Source: Apricaphanius iberus
Lineage: Eukaryota; Chordata; Actinopteri; Cyprinodontiformes; Aphaniidae
NCBI GenBank assembly: GCA_028564705.1
Contig: JAPXFQ010000840.1
Location: forward strand, 62,001 to 126,000
Length of the DNA: 64,000 nt
Reading direction: 5' to 3'
A program made the translations under genes and the position numbers. Position 1 is the stretch's first letter. The number at the start of each line of letters is the position of its first letter. The notes beneath the pieces were generated by a model. It made no database searches. It was given only the letters and a program-made list of their open reading frames with translations, and was not told where the DNA came from. Shown piece after piece: positions 20,541-33,852 of this stretch.

Positions 20541-22330
20541 AATAAGTAAAAGTAATCTCAATCCAGAACCAGGAAACAATCATGAATACAAAAAACATGA
20601 CAGACCTGTGGATAACTTGATAATGCAACCATGTTGCACACTGCTGCACTGCACATTGATTCACACATGAACAAAATGACCTTTTAGAAAAAGGTGTAAC
20701 AAACCGTTTTAATTACATATAAGCATTTTTTGGACTTACAGAGTGTTAGTTTTATAGTTTTTGGTGAATGTTTACAGTGCAAGTGTCCACCAAACATAAA
20801 AGGACACAGAGACACAATGTCTGAATTTCTTCATAATGCAGGTTTGCGGTTTTGGTTGACAGACCTGGCACTAATATCAAACTGAAATGCACACATCTAT
20901 GTGCATGTCTGGTGAAAACACACAAAAGTAAAGTCTCTTAATTTCACAGCTTTACTCGACATAATAACAGACTGATATTTAAAAGGTCAAAGATGATTTA
21001 AAACTTCTCAGGCATACAAGAGAATGTGAAAAAAGTAGAGGTGTTGCAAAATCTTTTCCTGTCTTTGTTGATACATAAAACATGCTGACATTTAACAGGT
21101 AAAAGGAGAATGGTTCTGGCAATGAATCAATAAGGCATTGAAGAAAATGAAGTCCTATGAATGCAGAGTATATGATTTTCTACTTTGATCCAGCCAGTAG
21201 CGTTCCTGGTGATGTTTTGCTTTTCAAATTAATACCATGAAAAATATTTTCTCTTTACTTATTTCTGCTGTTTTGTCACACATATTTTTTCCAGGTTATA
21301 AGAATATGTTAATATCAAACAAAGTTAACCCGAGTAAACAAAAAAAAATATTACTGCCAGTTTGTGACCTGAAGTCTATGTTCGCTTGGGTTATGAAGCA
21401 GGATGATGCTCAAAATATGGTAAAAAGTCTAACTCAGGATTGCAAAAAAGAAAAAGTAAGGTTTCAGTGTGGCCTAGTCATATACACACACACCTAAATC
21501 TGGTCTGATTTTTTTGCATCTCAAAAAGGCTATCCATGCTTAAAATCCCTCTTATGAGGCTGAATTAAAACCAATCTGCTAAGAAGAGTAGGGCAAATTC
21601 TTAACAGTCTTATGACAGACTCATTGCCATGTATAGCAAATGTTTGCTCCTGCTAAGGGTTAGGGAACATGTACTTTTTTATATAGTGCCAAGTTTGTTT
21701 GGATTACTTCTTTAATAATAAAATAAATAAATCATGGAATAGTACCTTTTGTATTTGTTCATGTTCTCTTTGTATTATATCATATTTGAATGAGCTGGAA
21801 AAAAAATTGTGTGACGATACAGTAAAATTGAAAGAAATCAAGTAAGGTATTTCTATGTTATTGAACTGCACAATTACAGTTAATGCTCTTTTACATATCT
21901 GACTGCTTGTCGTTTTCTTAATGAAGCAAAATGTAAATAAAGAATGTTCAAAACATGTGTTACCACTAAGGTGAGTGATTTTCTTTTTACGTCAATAGTT
22001 TGGTCTATTTTCTTTCACACTCTTGCCTTCTGCAGCAGCAAATTTATCCGTCTGCCTCCAACTCTCCCTTTTGGTTGGTTTGGCATTTATCAAGAGGACC
22101 TTGTGGGCTTCGCTGATGGATTACTTTTACCAGATTTTCTAATAAGAAGAATTTTTTAGAGATACCAGACTGAGTAAGGTGGCCTATATCCTCGTAATGA
22201 GTTAGCAGATTAAATATCTGTAAGCCTGAGAGCGAGAAATTAACCAAATAAGGAAAAAAAAAAATCTAAAGTAAAGCAAAAAAAAGCTCACCAAAGGGAC
22301 TATACCCATACTGTTTAGGAAAAGGAAGGC
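20541..22330. other. Unassigned AT-rich DNA
   Basis: No gene is recognised. The longest open frame (21237-21497) has no family features. Confidence 0.4.
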
Positions 22331-22339
22331 AAGACCATT

Positions 22340-23660
22340 TTATTTGTAAACGTTTTAATTTTAGACTTAAAAGAGGTCAGTGTCTCTGCATCTCTGCATT
22401 CCAGACATTTTGTCATGACATTTTGTTTTGCATTCAGACAGTTTGTTCCAGACATGAGGAGCATAGAAACTGAAACCTATGAAACCTATGTTTACATTTG
22501 TAATTTGTGTATTAGACTGGAACAAGTAAAAGTTCAACTGGGATGGGGCTGTATGAATCTGAAGCTTTGAATGAATGGAATGATATGAATTTATATGAAG
22601 CTTTTTGTAATAATGTGATGCTAGAGGTGGCAGATGCTGCATTTAAAACCCACGTGGAGTAAAATTATAACACTTAGCTTTGTTCTGAACCATTCTTGGG
22701 CTTTTTAAACGCATACCAGGCAAGTCTGTCTTTTCTCTACGATGCTCCCCCTAGCGTCCGTTAGTAAATGTTGGTTTCAAACACACTGTCGTAACAATCA
22801 GTAGTATCTTGTTTCCAACTGTGGAAAATTCTAGCCAGAGGAAAATCACAGTTTAGCTTGAAGTACAAGGCGGTTGTTTTGACATTTCAGAAAGATGCCT
22901 CTTACACAATTTTATTAGTCACATTATTGTTTGTGTATGTAGTTTGTGTAGATCTCGAAGCAAAAGTTTGCTTCCCTCCGTCCTCAGGGACATTTTGATT
23001 TCATCGCCGTCTATTCTGTGTCACACTTATTCTAGCGAAAAATCTTTCAGTGGCACTGCATTTAGAACCAATCCCAAACTAGGGTAAAATGTCCATTATG
23101 CACTTTTATATTAAAAAATAAGTGAGGGGGTAAAGAATAAGAGTACATTTCAACATTAAATGAATGTTGTAGTATAGACACCTATTATTGATTTGATAAC
23201 TCGTCATTGCCAGTGAGTCCCAACAGAAATCAACAGGATCTGCCTTAAAAAATAAATATTTGAACAGGTTAGTTTTCAGTTAACAACAAATTTCATTCTT
23301 CTTATCAGGAAGATTTTGCATGATCAAAGCCACCAGAACTTTCCTAGCAATTAATGACTCACTTAAGATTTGATGAACTGCACTGTGATACTTGGAGCAA
23401 TGGCAAGGTTTCTTACAAGTTGGAGAAAGGAACAGATAGAGACAATGTTCACTCCAATCCTTCACTGTTCCTAGATATCATTTTACTGGAAGGACGCCTC
23501 ACCATGAGTTTCTGTCTTGACTTTGGGGATGACTAGTAGACGGCTGCCAGAGGAGCGGAGAGACCCGGAGGTTCATATGGTAAGGGCATTTCTGAAAGAT
23601 GAGAAGGCCCAAGACCATTAAGACACTTTAAAGCCATTAAAAAAACCTTATGAACCTGCA
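22340..23660. other. Possible old LINE-like patches in unassigned DNA
   Basis: Plus-strand text at 22360-22460 (AGACTTAAAAGAGGTCAGTG, CAGTTTGTTCCAGACATGAG) and at 23590-23660 (TTTCTGAAAGATGAGAAGGC) resembles the inverse of L2-like C-terminal coding DNA, compare CGGTTCCATAGGAGGGGAGC in the intact L2. The similarity is weak and no frame survives. Confidence 0.25.
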
Positions 23661-25800
23661 TGAATCCCCTAAAATTATCAGCCTATAGTTTTGATCACCG
23701 ATCCAGAATCCACGACAACATCAGTTTAACCTAATACTTAAGAGACAAAATCGACCTTTTCGCAAATGAACTCTGGTCCAGATATCATCAATCCATAATG
23801 GATCTCTCCAACCCAACATCTTTGATTTTACATCTAAGATTGGGAAAAGGATCTGCAGACACTACACTGATTTGTATAGACAGCAGTCCACTATTTGAGC
23901 TTCATTGATATCAGAACATCATTGTGGCCTTGGCCAGCTTTTCTGCTATGATCTAACTGAAGCTATTGTTGAGGGTTGTTGAGAGAAATCAACAGGAGAT
24001 GAGAGGTAAAATCCCAAATCAGGTTGTGATCTAATTTGTGAGGGAACATAGCTAACAGTAACTCAGTGTGGGGGTGTTTGGCTATTATATGGAGACACTC
24101 GGGGATGCAGTTCAGGAACCAGTGTCAGTAGAAGCTAATTTATGGTGCTATGGATCATTTCTCATTAGTTTCTTCCTCTTCATATACAGCTCCAAGCTGG
24201 GACCGGGGGGGGGATATCATATCATTTCTGGCGGCTGACAAGCCCTGTGTGGGCACAGATATTGTCACATTGCCGATGAACATTACTGATCTCATTGTGT
24301 GTCTTTGAAAATGCAAAATTAAACCTGACAACTGTGAGAGCGAGGCGGTGAATATGGGAAAGACCCCAACCCTTGGCAGAAATCATTGTGCAATTATCAA
24401 GATTTTTTTTTCTTTTATAAAACTTTTTTATTTAATTTTAGATAGATTAGTGCATCATCACTTCTACCTGAACTTCCTTTAAAGACTTCTTTAAATTCCT
24501 AAGACTTGACACTTTCTACATGGACTGAAGCATCTCTGAAATACTTTGTAAGCAGGGTTTTATTTTCACATAGTGTGCACTCAAGCTGCAGTGCTGTCAA
24601 CAAAATAATGAGCTTGTCTCAGCATAGGATATGAAACTAACAAGCAGAAGCCCTTCTGAAAAATAATCTGCATGTGCTAGAGTCTATTAAAGAACGGGCA
24701 TTCAGCCATTCAGTCCCTGGAAATATTTATGTAAATGTTCTTTACAGCTTTATTCACACGTATCTACAGTGATGACAAAAGGAGCTACAATGAATGTGCA
24801 CAAGACCTGCCACTAGCTGAAGATTGTAAAACACATGGTGCATAATAAAACATGAGAGTCCTTGCAGTCGGAGTCCTTGTAGAGCCCTACATTGTCTACA
24901 GATCTTAGATTTAATACAAACAGCTTTTTAAAATCAATCAGGGATTATACCAGTCAGGGTGATTAGAAAAAGGCTTTTAGATTTTTACGTATACTGAGTT
25001 TGACTATAGTAATTAGGAAAACATGAATTGAGATTAATTTAAACTACTTTGTAAAAAATAATAAAAAGTTTCATTGTGTCTGAGGGGATTTTACTGATTA
25101 GAGTAGATCAACAGAAAATAATGATGATACATAAATGATACAAAAATTGTAACGAAGGAATTGCATTTCTGTTCCAATTGTTTGAGTTTCCCAGCGGACC
25201 CCACAGCTCAGAATTAAGGATTTTCTTATCAACCTTTTTTTTAAATGAGAAAAAAGTACCGAACTGTAAAAACTTGTTGATTTCTGACGAATGAATGTTG
25301 CTGAAATTTCCTTACAACAATCATGTCAACTTTTGAAAAAGTTGAGACCAGTCGAGATGCAGCTGCATTCCATCTTTGTTTCCTGTTCCATCCTACCATC
25401 ACTTGTCAACGACACACTCAGACATATAAACTGCTTTCTTTGTGTAATGTCCTGATAAGTAATGTCAACAGTTCATTCGATCTTGTTCCGAGGCGGTAGG
25501 CTCAAAGCTGGCAGGAAGAAGACACTCTGGACACCAAAGCTGAGCTCATGCTGTTAGTAGATAAAAATGTATTGCTAAATGCTATTTAAGGTTTTTAACT
25601 AAAAGGGTTGTTTAGGCATTTGAGGTCGGAACTGTTTTGATTCACTCTGTCCCTTCATTTTTGGCCATTAGGTACTCAAACGCCTAGTGGAGTTGGTTTC
25701 ATCTGTGTTTTGAGAAGAGCTATATTTTTAGCCATAAATTTAGCAGTTCTATTAGTGTCTTTGTTGCACAAATTTGTCGTTCACTTTTTTTCTGTAAGAA
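23661..25800. other. Unassigned AT-rich DNA
   Basis: No coding region, RNA gene or named repeat is seen. A G run lies near 24207. Confidence 0.4.
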
Positions 25801-25812
25801 ACAAAGTTTTAG

Positions 25813-26400
25813 CCTGGAAAAATCCAGACATAATCTACCAAGATTAAGGGTCTGGCAATAAGGAATGAAAAGGGTCTAACTTGAGGGGCGGAACCAAGCA
25901 TGCATTTGAAACTCTCACTGCACGCAATTGGATAATGCCACGACCAATCATAACAATACACGGTTTGATGTATCCAGGGCTACCGGTGGAGTTAACTGGC
26001 GAATTAAACTCTTCCTGTCGGCAAAACAGCAAAAACGTTCTTCTTGCAAAGGTACAATTGAAGCGTGGTTTTCTGTTCATCTTTTAGATGAAAAGCCACA
26101 TCTAACTCGTTCCTTGTTGCGGCCAAAGCCGCAACTGGTGTTCATCTGTAGCCACTGTTTACTCAATGATTCCAGATGTAGCAGCGCTGTTGTCATTAGC
26201 TTAGCTAACCTCTGTCTGGCCCGCCTACATAAGGTACACAGATTTGATTGGTTCCTTGAACTGCAAACGTAATGCAGTAACAGTGTCATTGCTCGCTGCC
26301 AGAGTGTCTTGCAGAGACAATTCAAATTGTACTCAATACAAACAAAAAGATGTGTCACAGGGATGTACAATACTTGCTTTTAAATTGACCGACATTGAAT
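25813..26400. repeat. GC-richer repeat-like island
   Basis: The block starting CCTGGAAAAATCCAGACATA differs in composition from its AT-rich surroundings and resembles a DNA-transposon derivative. No matching right end was found, and its open frames lack protein features. Confidence 0.25.
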
Positions 26401-28740
26401 CAAATGTGGCTATAATAGACCATATAATTTATATAATTTTTTTGTAGTATTTTAAATAAATGCACTTTAAACATAAAAAAACAACCCACAATAGATGGAT
26501 TGGGGAAATACAAAATTAAGTTGAAAATTATGTTCTGCTTAAGAACAGATGCTTGAAGCTCCTTAAAATGTATAGTTCTCATGAAAATAAATCTAGGGAA
26601 ATGCTAAAATCAATTTGACTTTACCAAGCAAATGTAATTTTAATGCTTAAATCGTGAAGGTCATAGAAAGACTAGTCTAACTCAAAGGAAATTTTAATAT
26701 AATGCAGAAAATTGAAAGATTTTTTTAAAGTAGTTCAAGCAGATTATTTTTTAGCAGTTTAGTGTTTTTTCTATGTGGTAAAATTGTTCTTACTGTGCAG
26801 CCTCACCTGAATGTTGAAATAATAGAGGATATCTATAATATAAACAAGTACTTAATTATGCTAAAAATCCATGCAAGGAATAAAAACATGTAAAAAAAGT
26901 TATTAAAATGATTTTCTGAATTTAGCATTTGAATGTGCTTAACAGATTTTTGAGATCACCATGCTTTTTCACATCGTTAGCCATGAGCCTCTTTCACAAT
27001 ATAGTTACAGTCATGATTTAATATTGCTGCTAAATTCTTTATCTGATTTATGCTTTATCTATATTTACATGTGTACAAAATGGTACTGTTAGACTTTGGC
27101 GACAGGACTCCAGAGCCTGTTTACCTGCAGATGAAGCCCAATCAGCAAAGCTTTGATGGCGTGTTAGATTTTAAGCCATGTATAGACGTAGCCAGTTTTT
27201 CTCAAACCTGAATATTTTCACCACCTCATATAAAAAAGGAAAACAAATCTATCCATGCCTAACTGCATAACTGCACTGTTAAGCAGATTAATAGACACGC
27301 AAAACTAAAACCTTATTAATTATATAAACAAGCAAATGTTTAAAAAGGACAAATCCTAAATCTTTACTTTGGTCTGAGTTTTTCGTGTGGATGAGAGGCC
27401 AAATTGTAGAAAACGTTTTGTTTTGTGAGATACCCTTCCCTGTGTGGAAAAGCAAATCAGACACAGAACTTCCTGGTTTTGATCTACTGAGAAAACATGT
27501 TGAACACAATAAAGGAGGAAAATAAGCAGCCAGAGGAGGAGGTGGCAGAAACACATTGGATGGGAAATTAGTCTGAGGTGACTTTGTTTTGTCACCATGG
27601 ACACAAAAACCAAATCAAAGCAATGAGGGCAGAAAGCGAAAACTGAAAATACAAACAAGAGGTCATGTCTGAAGAAACAGGAGAGGAGTGTTCTCCACGT
27701 TTTAACAGAAGCTCAAAAAAGACAAAGTGTGAAGCCATAGTTTGATGAGGGCCAGATGTAGTTAAATATAGATAAGGCAACGGAATGGAGCTCAATGTTA
27801 ATAAAAAATTAGATGTAGATCTGATGAATTAACAGGACTGAAGAGAAAAGGAAGGAGGAAAACAAAGAGATATACCACATGGTTCATTAAGTCACTACAA
27901 ACAGCTTATCAGGCCCCTTATTATATTACACATGTAATTTATACTTTTAAATCTAATCGCTCTTGAAGTTTGTTGTTTAATAAATATGACTGAAAAGCAA
28001 GGCAAGGAAAATGTATGTGTTTATCACACTTTCAGCAATGAGGCAGTTCAAGTGGCTTATATAAGAGCAAATTCTCTGTTGCTTTTCTAATGCTTCTCTG
28101 TTGATGACAAGCTGAATGTCACTGGTTCCTCTGCGTAAAGGGGATATATTATGCCTAATATAAACAAGTTACAATAGGTCTATTAACAATGTTAATAAAG
28201 TTTTTATGCACAAAAATCCCTATAGCATAAAGTGATCTCAGCAGCTCAATACATAACAATTTCAGAATGAGCTTCTCAGAGTGCTCTGTCAGTGACCAAG
28301 CCCAACCATCCTGTTACTAGGCTGCAGGCAGAGCTTGATAGTAACTACCTACAATTACTCAGTTACATTTTCTTGAGTAACCTTTGGGAAAAAATACCCT
28401 TTAAGAATAGTTTTAATACATTGTGCCTTAGTTGTTTTGAGTTTCAGTTATATATTTCACTTTACTGTATTTTAGTTTATTTTTTGGTGCTAGCTTCTGT
28501 AGTGTTTAAGTCCAAGACTATTATTTAGTGGTTTTAGGTACCATCTTCCTTCCATGTTTTTCTTTCTGTTTCTGCTTAGATATTTTTACGTTTGTGTTTG
28601 GGCTAGGGCTACACTATTAACCTTTATCGCAGCGATAATGAGGTTTTAACTCCCGCAATAACCCAACCTCAGGAGGCTGAGGTTTTTCCCCCGCCCCTGA
28701 CATTTGAAATGGCAAAAAAGTTAACTCAAGGTTCACTATG
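26401..28740. other. Unassigned AT-rich DNA
   Basis: No gene is recognised. Near 28340-28380 the text ACAATTACTCAGTTACATTT TCTTGAGTAAC looks like an old hAT MITE end. Confidence 0.35.
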
Positions 28741-28759
28741 AGATCTAAGAAAACAGGCT

Positions 28760-29590
28760 GAACAGATACCAGATACAATGTATGTATTGAATGAATTACA
28801 CCAAATAAACCGTGGTGAAATCATTAAGCAATTAACCTCCTCCTCTTGCTACCTTAATACATTACCCACAGTTTTTCTAAAGAACGTTTTCCCTGTCATT
28901 CAGTCTGATCGGAATCAAATAGTTAACTCATCCCTCCACTTAGGTCTCTTTCCCCAAGCCTTAAAACATCAGTTATCAAGCCACTACTAAAGAAGAACAA
29001 CCTGGACAACACACTGATGTAGAAATAAAGGCCAATCTCTAAACTTTCATTCATCAGCAAGATTATTGAAAAAGATGTGTTCCAAAAGTAATAGTTTCCT
29101 AAAAATGACCATCAGTCTGGTTTCCATGCTCATCACAGCACTGAGAATGCCCTCGTCAAAGTTTTCAATGACATTCTTCTAAATACAGACTGTGGTAGAT
29201 ACACAGTACTGGTTCTGCCGGACCTCAGTGCAGCGTCTAACACAACGTCTGAAACTTTTTATCAAAACGAACAGACATCACTTGTGGGGTTCCCCAAAGC
29301 TCCATCCTGAGGCCTCTTCTACTTAATATCTACATGCTTCCACTAGCCCTGATTCTACCAACCAATAAGATTAATTACAATTACTATGCAGATGATACTC
29401 AGCTGTATATTACAATGTCACCAGGTGATGTACCGATTTAAGCACCAAATAAATGCATATAGAAAATCATAGCTAGTTGTCCCATAACTTTTTCCAGCTG
29501 AACAGAAACAAAACTGAAGTAATCATCTTTGGACATTTTTGGATATTTAAACTGGTCACACTAAACATCCAGGCCTAAATGGTGACCTAG
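28760..29590 (+). pseudogene. Decayed L2-like reverse transcriptase
   Basis: The plus strand shows, across several frames, IVNSSLHLGLFPQALK, RPISKLSFISKIIEK-like text, HHSTEN-like text, a GVPQSSILRPLL-like block near 29288, and [14 protein letters not shown] at about 29385-29425 holding the catalytic ADD. These are RT motifs in order. Many stops and small deletions make it inactive. It is a different, older L2 branch from the intact element at 50 kb. Confidence 0.75.
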
Positions 29591-29829
29591 ACTTTAGAGT
29601 TATTATTTGATTGTTTTATCTTTTTTTAACTGTTGTTCTTCTCTCATTATTGATTGCTTTTACCTGGTTATTGTGTGTGTATTTCGACCACATGTATTGT
29701 ATGTATGTGTGATATTCAGTGTGTGTTGTGTACAATGTTTATTTCTCTCTATTCAGTAGGTATGACACCTGCAGGATGTTGGCTATACAGACACTTGTCA
29801 CCTGACTAACACATTTGCCAGGTGGAGCT

Positions 29830-30060
29830 TTCTGATTGCTGAATTTAGATGTTAAGAACCTCTCCTTACCTGTGAGAACTGTTTGACTCCCTGATGACGG
29901 CTACATTGCCAAAACGGGTTGGAGTTTTTTAGAAAGGCTTAATGTGACCTAGCAACTACAATAAAGGCCTTTTCTATATGAGTGTACCTTGGCGTTCCTC
30001 GTGTTTCTTCGACTGAATTCGCCCATCCAAAGAGCACCCCCATCAAACTTATGTTGAGTC
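29830..30060 (+). mobile_element. Possible Penelope-like terminal fragment
   Basis: CTGATGACGGCTACATTGCC and AAAACGGGTTGGAG then ACAATAAAGGCCTTTTC have the layout of Penelope-like element ends (a conserved GATGACGGC...AAACG block before a polyadenylation-like signal). It interrupts the L2 remnant between 29.6 and 30.4 kb. Confidence 0.3.
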
Positions 30061-30379
30061 CAAAAAGCGCTCCTTGATAAATGTTTTTTGACAAACTTCC
30101 TGATGACTGCAAAGCTGCTGGATCCTTTAACTACTGTTTAGAGCTGCCTTTGAGTAATCTTCAAAGTTTTTGACAAATTTTCTTTTTAGGCTTTTCCTAA
30201 ATTGTTTTTTTTATTACAAAATGCTAAATGTTTCCTTTTATTGTTTCTCAGGTTTTATACTTTATTGCTGATTTTATTTTTTATACTTTTACAACTACTC
30301 TCTTTTTGATTTCATCCTATTTTTCCTGTTTTTACTTACTATGCTTTTATCATTTATTTGGTCTCTATTTCTTTACCAC

Positions 30380-30440
30380 TAAATCATGTAAAGCACCTTG
30401 AGTTGAAAGTGTGCTATTCAAAAAAAAATGCCTTCCCTTG
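30380..30440 (+). mobile_element. L2-like LINE 3' tail
   Basis: ATGTAAAGCACCTTGAGTTG followed by GTGCTATTCAAAAAAAAATG and CCTTCCCTTGCC is a usual L2 3' end with a (CCTTG)-like tail, and probably closes the remnant that begins at 28,760. Confidence 0.55.
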
Positions 30441-30449
30441 CCAAATTAA

Positions 30450-32180
30450 ACGTGATCATTACCATATCCTTGAATGAGTGACCTATTCGATTAATTATCT
30501 GTGCTGGAACACCTGGTTTACTCTATGTGTAAACAGGGCTTTAGTCTTTAAAACACCAGTATTTCCGTACAACGTCATATTTTCATCTCTCTGATGACGT
30601 AATGTTAAAAATATTAAATCAACTGTTACTCAGTACCTTTTTCAGAGTACAAATCACCTCAGCATCTGTGGCCCTCCATTGCTTGCAGCGTTTTCTCTCT
30701 ACACACTCAATACACATGCTTTTATCCCATCTTAATTTATACTCGAACTGTGTGGTGGGACACCCTTTGACAGGATCATACTGACCTGGCAACAAAGGCC
30801 AACTCCCTGACGCCAGACCTCGATGAGTACAAAAAAACATAATGTTTTCCCATAAAAACACATATAAGGATTTCAGAATTCTCTACAGAACACGAGCCAT
30901 TCTACTACAGCAGAAACATCTGCCAATTGTAAAGCACTAGGAAGATGTGGAGATGGATTTTGAGTTAAAGGAAAGCCAAGTGCAGAGAACTAGAAAAAAT
31001 GGGTGTGTCTGGATTGGTGGCTCATTTGGAAAGGCTTTGTGTCCTGATTCAGTTGGGATTTTAGGTAACCTCAGAAAAAAATGAAGGAATAATTCCTCAG
31101 ACACAGCTCTGATGTATTCATGGCCCTAAAACAAAAACAACTTAAGATCAGCATGATTATTATACTCTTTTCTAGAGTCAGAGGTTCATAAATCTTTACG
31201 CTGGGCTGTTGTACTATCCCAAGATCTCTGCTCTGCCCTGCTGTTAATAACCCCCTCTGAGGTTTAACCCAAATTTTCTTCAGACCTGTATCTTCTGAGT
31301 TTCAACATAGATGTAAGAAAAGCTAATTTACTTAAAGCTGTTAAGAATATTTTAAAAAAAAAGAAGGGGGCATATGGAAAGTAAAGAGCCGTACCAGGTT
31401 GTTTCCATCTTATTTTTTAAATAAAAGATCTCTCCTTGTTAAAACGTCAGGATTCAGTTCCAATACGTTTTGCTAAGTGTGCCTGTTGTCTAATCCAAAA
31501 GGTTTTGATCTGTAAGAAAGGAAATGCAAAGCAGCACAGGGTTGGGGAAGAGTCTAGAGGAAATGAAAGAACTTCTGCAAATATTATGACCCAAAAGGTT
31601 GCATTAGATCAGAAAGATGAAAGCTTAAATAAACTTTAAAAGTATTTCTAATGCTGCTTGTCAGACATATAAAGTTTTAAGGATTATTCCCAGAGCTTTC
31701 ACTCATTAACATATTTCAGTAGTACCTTACTCAAGGAAAACACAAGTGTACATAAAGACCAAGCAGATGCTGGATTGCAGTAGAAATCAGTCAGGGTGGC
31801 TAAGTATCATAACCACAGTCAGACACAAGTGTGGGCGAGATATGACAACAGCATGCAGCTGAAGTAAAAAGCTTGTTGGCAGGAGACCACAAACTGAAAA
31901 GCACGGAGTATACATTACCAGGAGTGATCACTTTCATGTGGGAATTAAATAAGGAAGATAAATATCCCTGAAGAATCTAGCAGCAGAACACGACATGAAT
32001 AAAGTATCCTTTTATATTTTATTGTCATAGACATTTGCTCCTCTTACAGTTAATATTATATGACTGCTTATGCTGTAATCCCATGAAGGATGAAAAAGCA
32101 TGAATAAAGAGACAATGACATACTTGTTAGAATGTTCATCCAGTACTTCATACTGATATTTTGCTAGATTCATTTTATTA
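30450..32180. other. Unassigned AT-rich DNA
   Basis: No gene or named repeat is recognised. Confidence 0.4.
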
Positions 32181-32189
32181 GTACAGATC

Positions 32190-32480
32190 AAGGTTGTTGT
32201 TTATTTACCTTAACATGTTTTGGCAATCAGCTGTTGCCTTCTTCAGAAGTGTCACAGATGTTGGTGTGACGTCTCTGTCAGCTGTTCTTCAAGCAGACAG
32301 CAGAGGTACTGGGAAGAGGCAAGAGTCATCGGTACCGAGAGTGACAAATACTTACGTTGGATACAGGAAGCCAACGAGATACGGAAACGTGGAAAAAGGA
32401 CCATGAATAGAGAGGAGGGGTCGTACATCTTGAGCCCTGCTTGGGACACGATCCTTAAATAGACAGAAGACAGTGGTGGG
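32190..32480 (+). pseudogene. Penelope-like element C-terminal fragment
   Basis: The plus-strand frame 32220-32462 reads SDKYLRWIQEANEIRKRGKR, then TMNREEGSYILSPAWDTILK, a pattern resembling the end of GIY-YIG-type Penelope-like polyproteins (EA.EIRKR, N-E/D-G). Just upstream, read on the minus strand, GAAGAAGGCAACAGCTGATT GCCAAAACATGTTAAG resembles a Penelope terminal segment in opposite orientation, as these elements often carry. Confidence 0.5.
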
Positions 32481-32811
32481 AGGGGGGGTGGGGGTTGCCT
32501 CTGCTGTCTGTACTACTAAGATGAATCTAAGAGAAAAAGACGTATACAGTAGGCTATACCACTTTACAGAAATATGGGATGGTTTCCAGATTAAAAAGAT
32601 AAACACAGAGTTTTAAGATGTTTCCTACAAGTCCATTAATTTGGTTTTGGTCACCTAAGATGGAGAAAAAGGTCCAGTGAGTGGCAGTTGTTAAACCAAC
32701 GGTTCTATCTCCAACGGTAAAGAGGCAGATTTGAGGGGACAGAAAGTTGCAAAGACTGTATGAATGGATGGAGGACATTAAAGGGCACTCAACATTTTCC
32801 AAAGAGTCCAT

Positions 32812-33010
32812 GGGTCAGAGGTTAGGAGTTTGTCTTGTAACCAGAGGATTTGCAGTTTAAGCTCCAGCGGTCTTTGTCGGTATGTCCTTGGGCAAGACAC
32901 TTGCCTACTGCTGATAGTCAGAGGGAGTCAGTGTGCCCCAGGGCAGCCGTGGCAACAAACGTAGTTTGTCATCATCAGCAGGGTGGGAATTGTGTAATTT
33001 TAGGGGCAAG
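32812..33010 (+). mobile_element. tRNA-SINE-like fragment
   Basis: The text GGTTAGGAGTTTGTCTTGTA, GCAGTTTAAGCTCC (B-box-like), CCTTGGGCAAGACACTTGCC and AGGGCAGCCGTGGCAACAAA follows the order of fish tRNA-derived SINEs. The 3' half beyond about 33,000 is lost. Confidence 0.55.
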
Positions 33011-33191
33011 GCCATTAGGCCTCCACCTTTTCCTTTTTATAGGGACACCAAGGCCAAATGACAGGGCACAAAGGCCACTGAGTAAAATTCAATGGTTTCC
33101 CTTTCAGACTGATACCATAACAGCCTAATTTGGAATAAGACATGGATTATGGCTTTTTTAATAATAATTAATAAAAAACATTTCAAGGTAT

Positions 33192-33829
33192 TGTTGGCTC
33201 CTAGTTACCATGCGATCGGCCACTCGCTTCCGGAGAGTGTAGGGGCGCCAACATTTAAACCCCGGCGGGAAGTTTTCCAAAATAAAGTCAGAGCTGAAGA
33301 CAGAGAGAGCAGAATAATGCACAGACACAGAATTTCTGTTTCAACACGTCGTACTCACCTGCAGTGGGGGGGGGGGGGGGGGGGGGTTGGGGGGGGGGGG
33401 AACAGTCTCCAAACTGAGTCTGACTGAACTGAACCTTCGTATACAGGGCTGTACCATTTTTATTAAAGAAGAACAAAGAAAAGTATTCACATGACTTATT
33501 CTCCTCCCACCAGACTTTTTATTACACCAAACGTTTATTCCTGTCTCTTTCACTGAGTTATCGCTGTAAACCGTCCGTCTGTTTATGACGTCTACTCCCT
33601 ACTCTGTTCTATCTCCACATCCTGCTTTTACAACATGCCATAAACTTTAGCCAAAAGTTTTACGACTTAAAAGCTTAGCCCCATAAACAATACTGACAAA
33701 CATCCCTTTACCATCATGCAAGCTAATTAAAACAGACTTTTACTTTCTGAATACTAACTAAAGATTATATAAACATATTCAATACGAGACTGTTATATAA
33801 AGTAGCCCCAAAAAATATGAGTCACGACA
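33192..33829 (-). repeat. ERV 3' LTR
   Basis: On the minus strand it begins TGTCGTGACTC and ends GGAGCCAACA (TG...CA). TATA-like motifs (TTTATATAA) lie near the U3 start, and the polyadenylation signal AATAAA is at 33459-33464. It carries a long G run (about 33366-33400) that the other LTR lacks, and several 1-base differences cluster around it. Confidence 0.95.
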
Positions 33830-33841
33830 ATTCCCTCTTTC
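33830..33841 (-). promoter_or_regulatory. ERV polypurine tract
   Basis: Minus-strand AAAGAGGGAAT lies directly against the 3' LTR start, the position from which plus-strand DNA synthesis is primed. Confidence 0.85.
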
Positions 33842-33852
33842 AATCTATTTTT

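Noticed and set aside
25813..26400. A Kolobok or hAT element starting CCTGGAAAAATCCAGAC
   Set aside because: No matching inverted right end could be found, so kept only as an unassigned island.
20541..28740. Host protein-coding exons
   Set aside because: No conserved domain text flanked by plausible splice sites was recognised; short exons of a host gene cannot be ruled out by eye.
33149..33427. Open frame across the left LTR
   Set aside because: It reads antisense LTR and the G run; no coding features.
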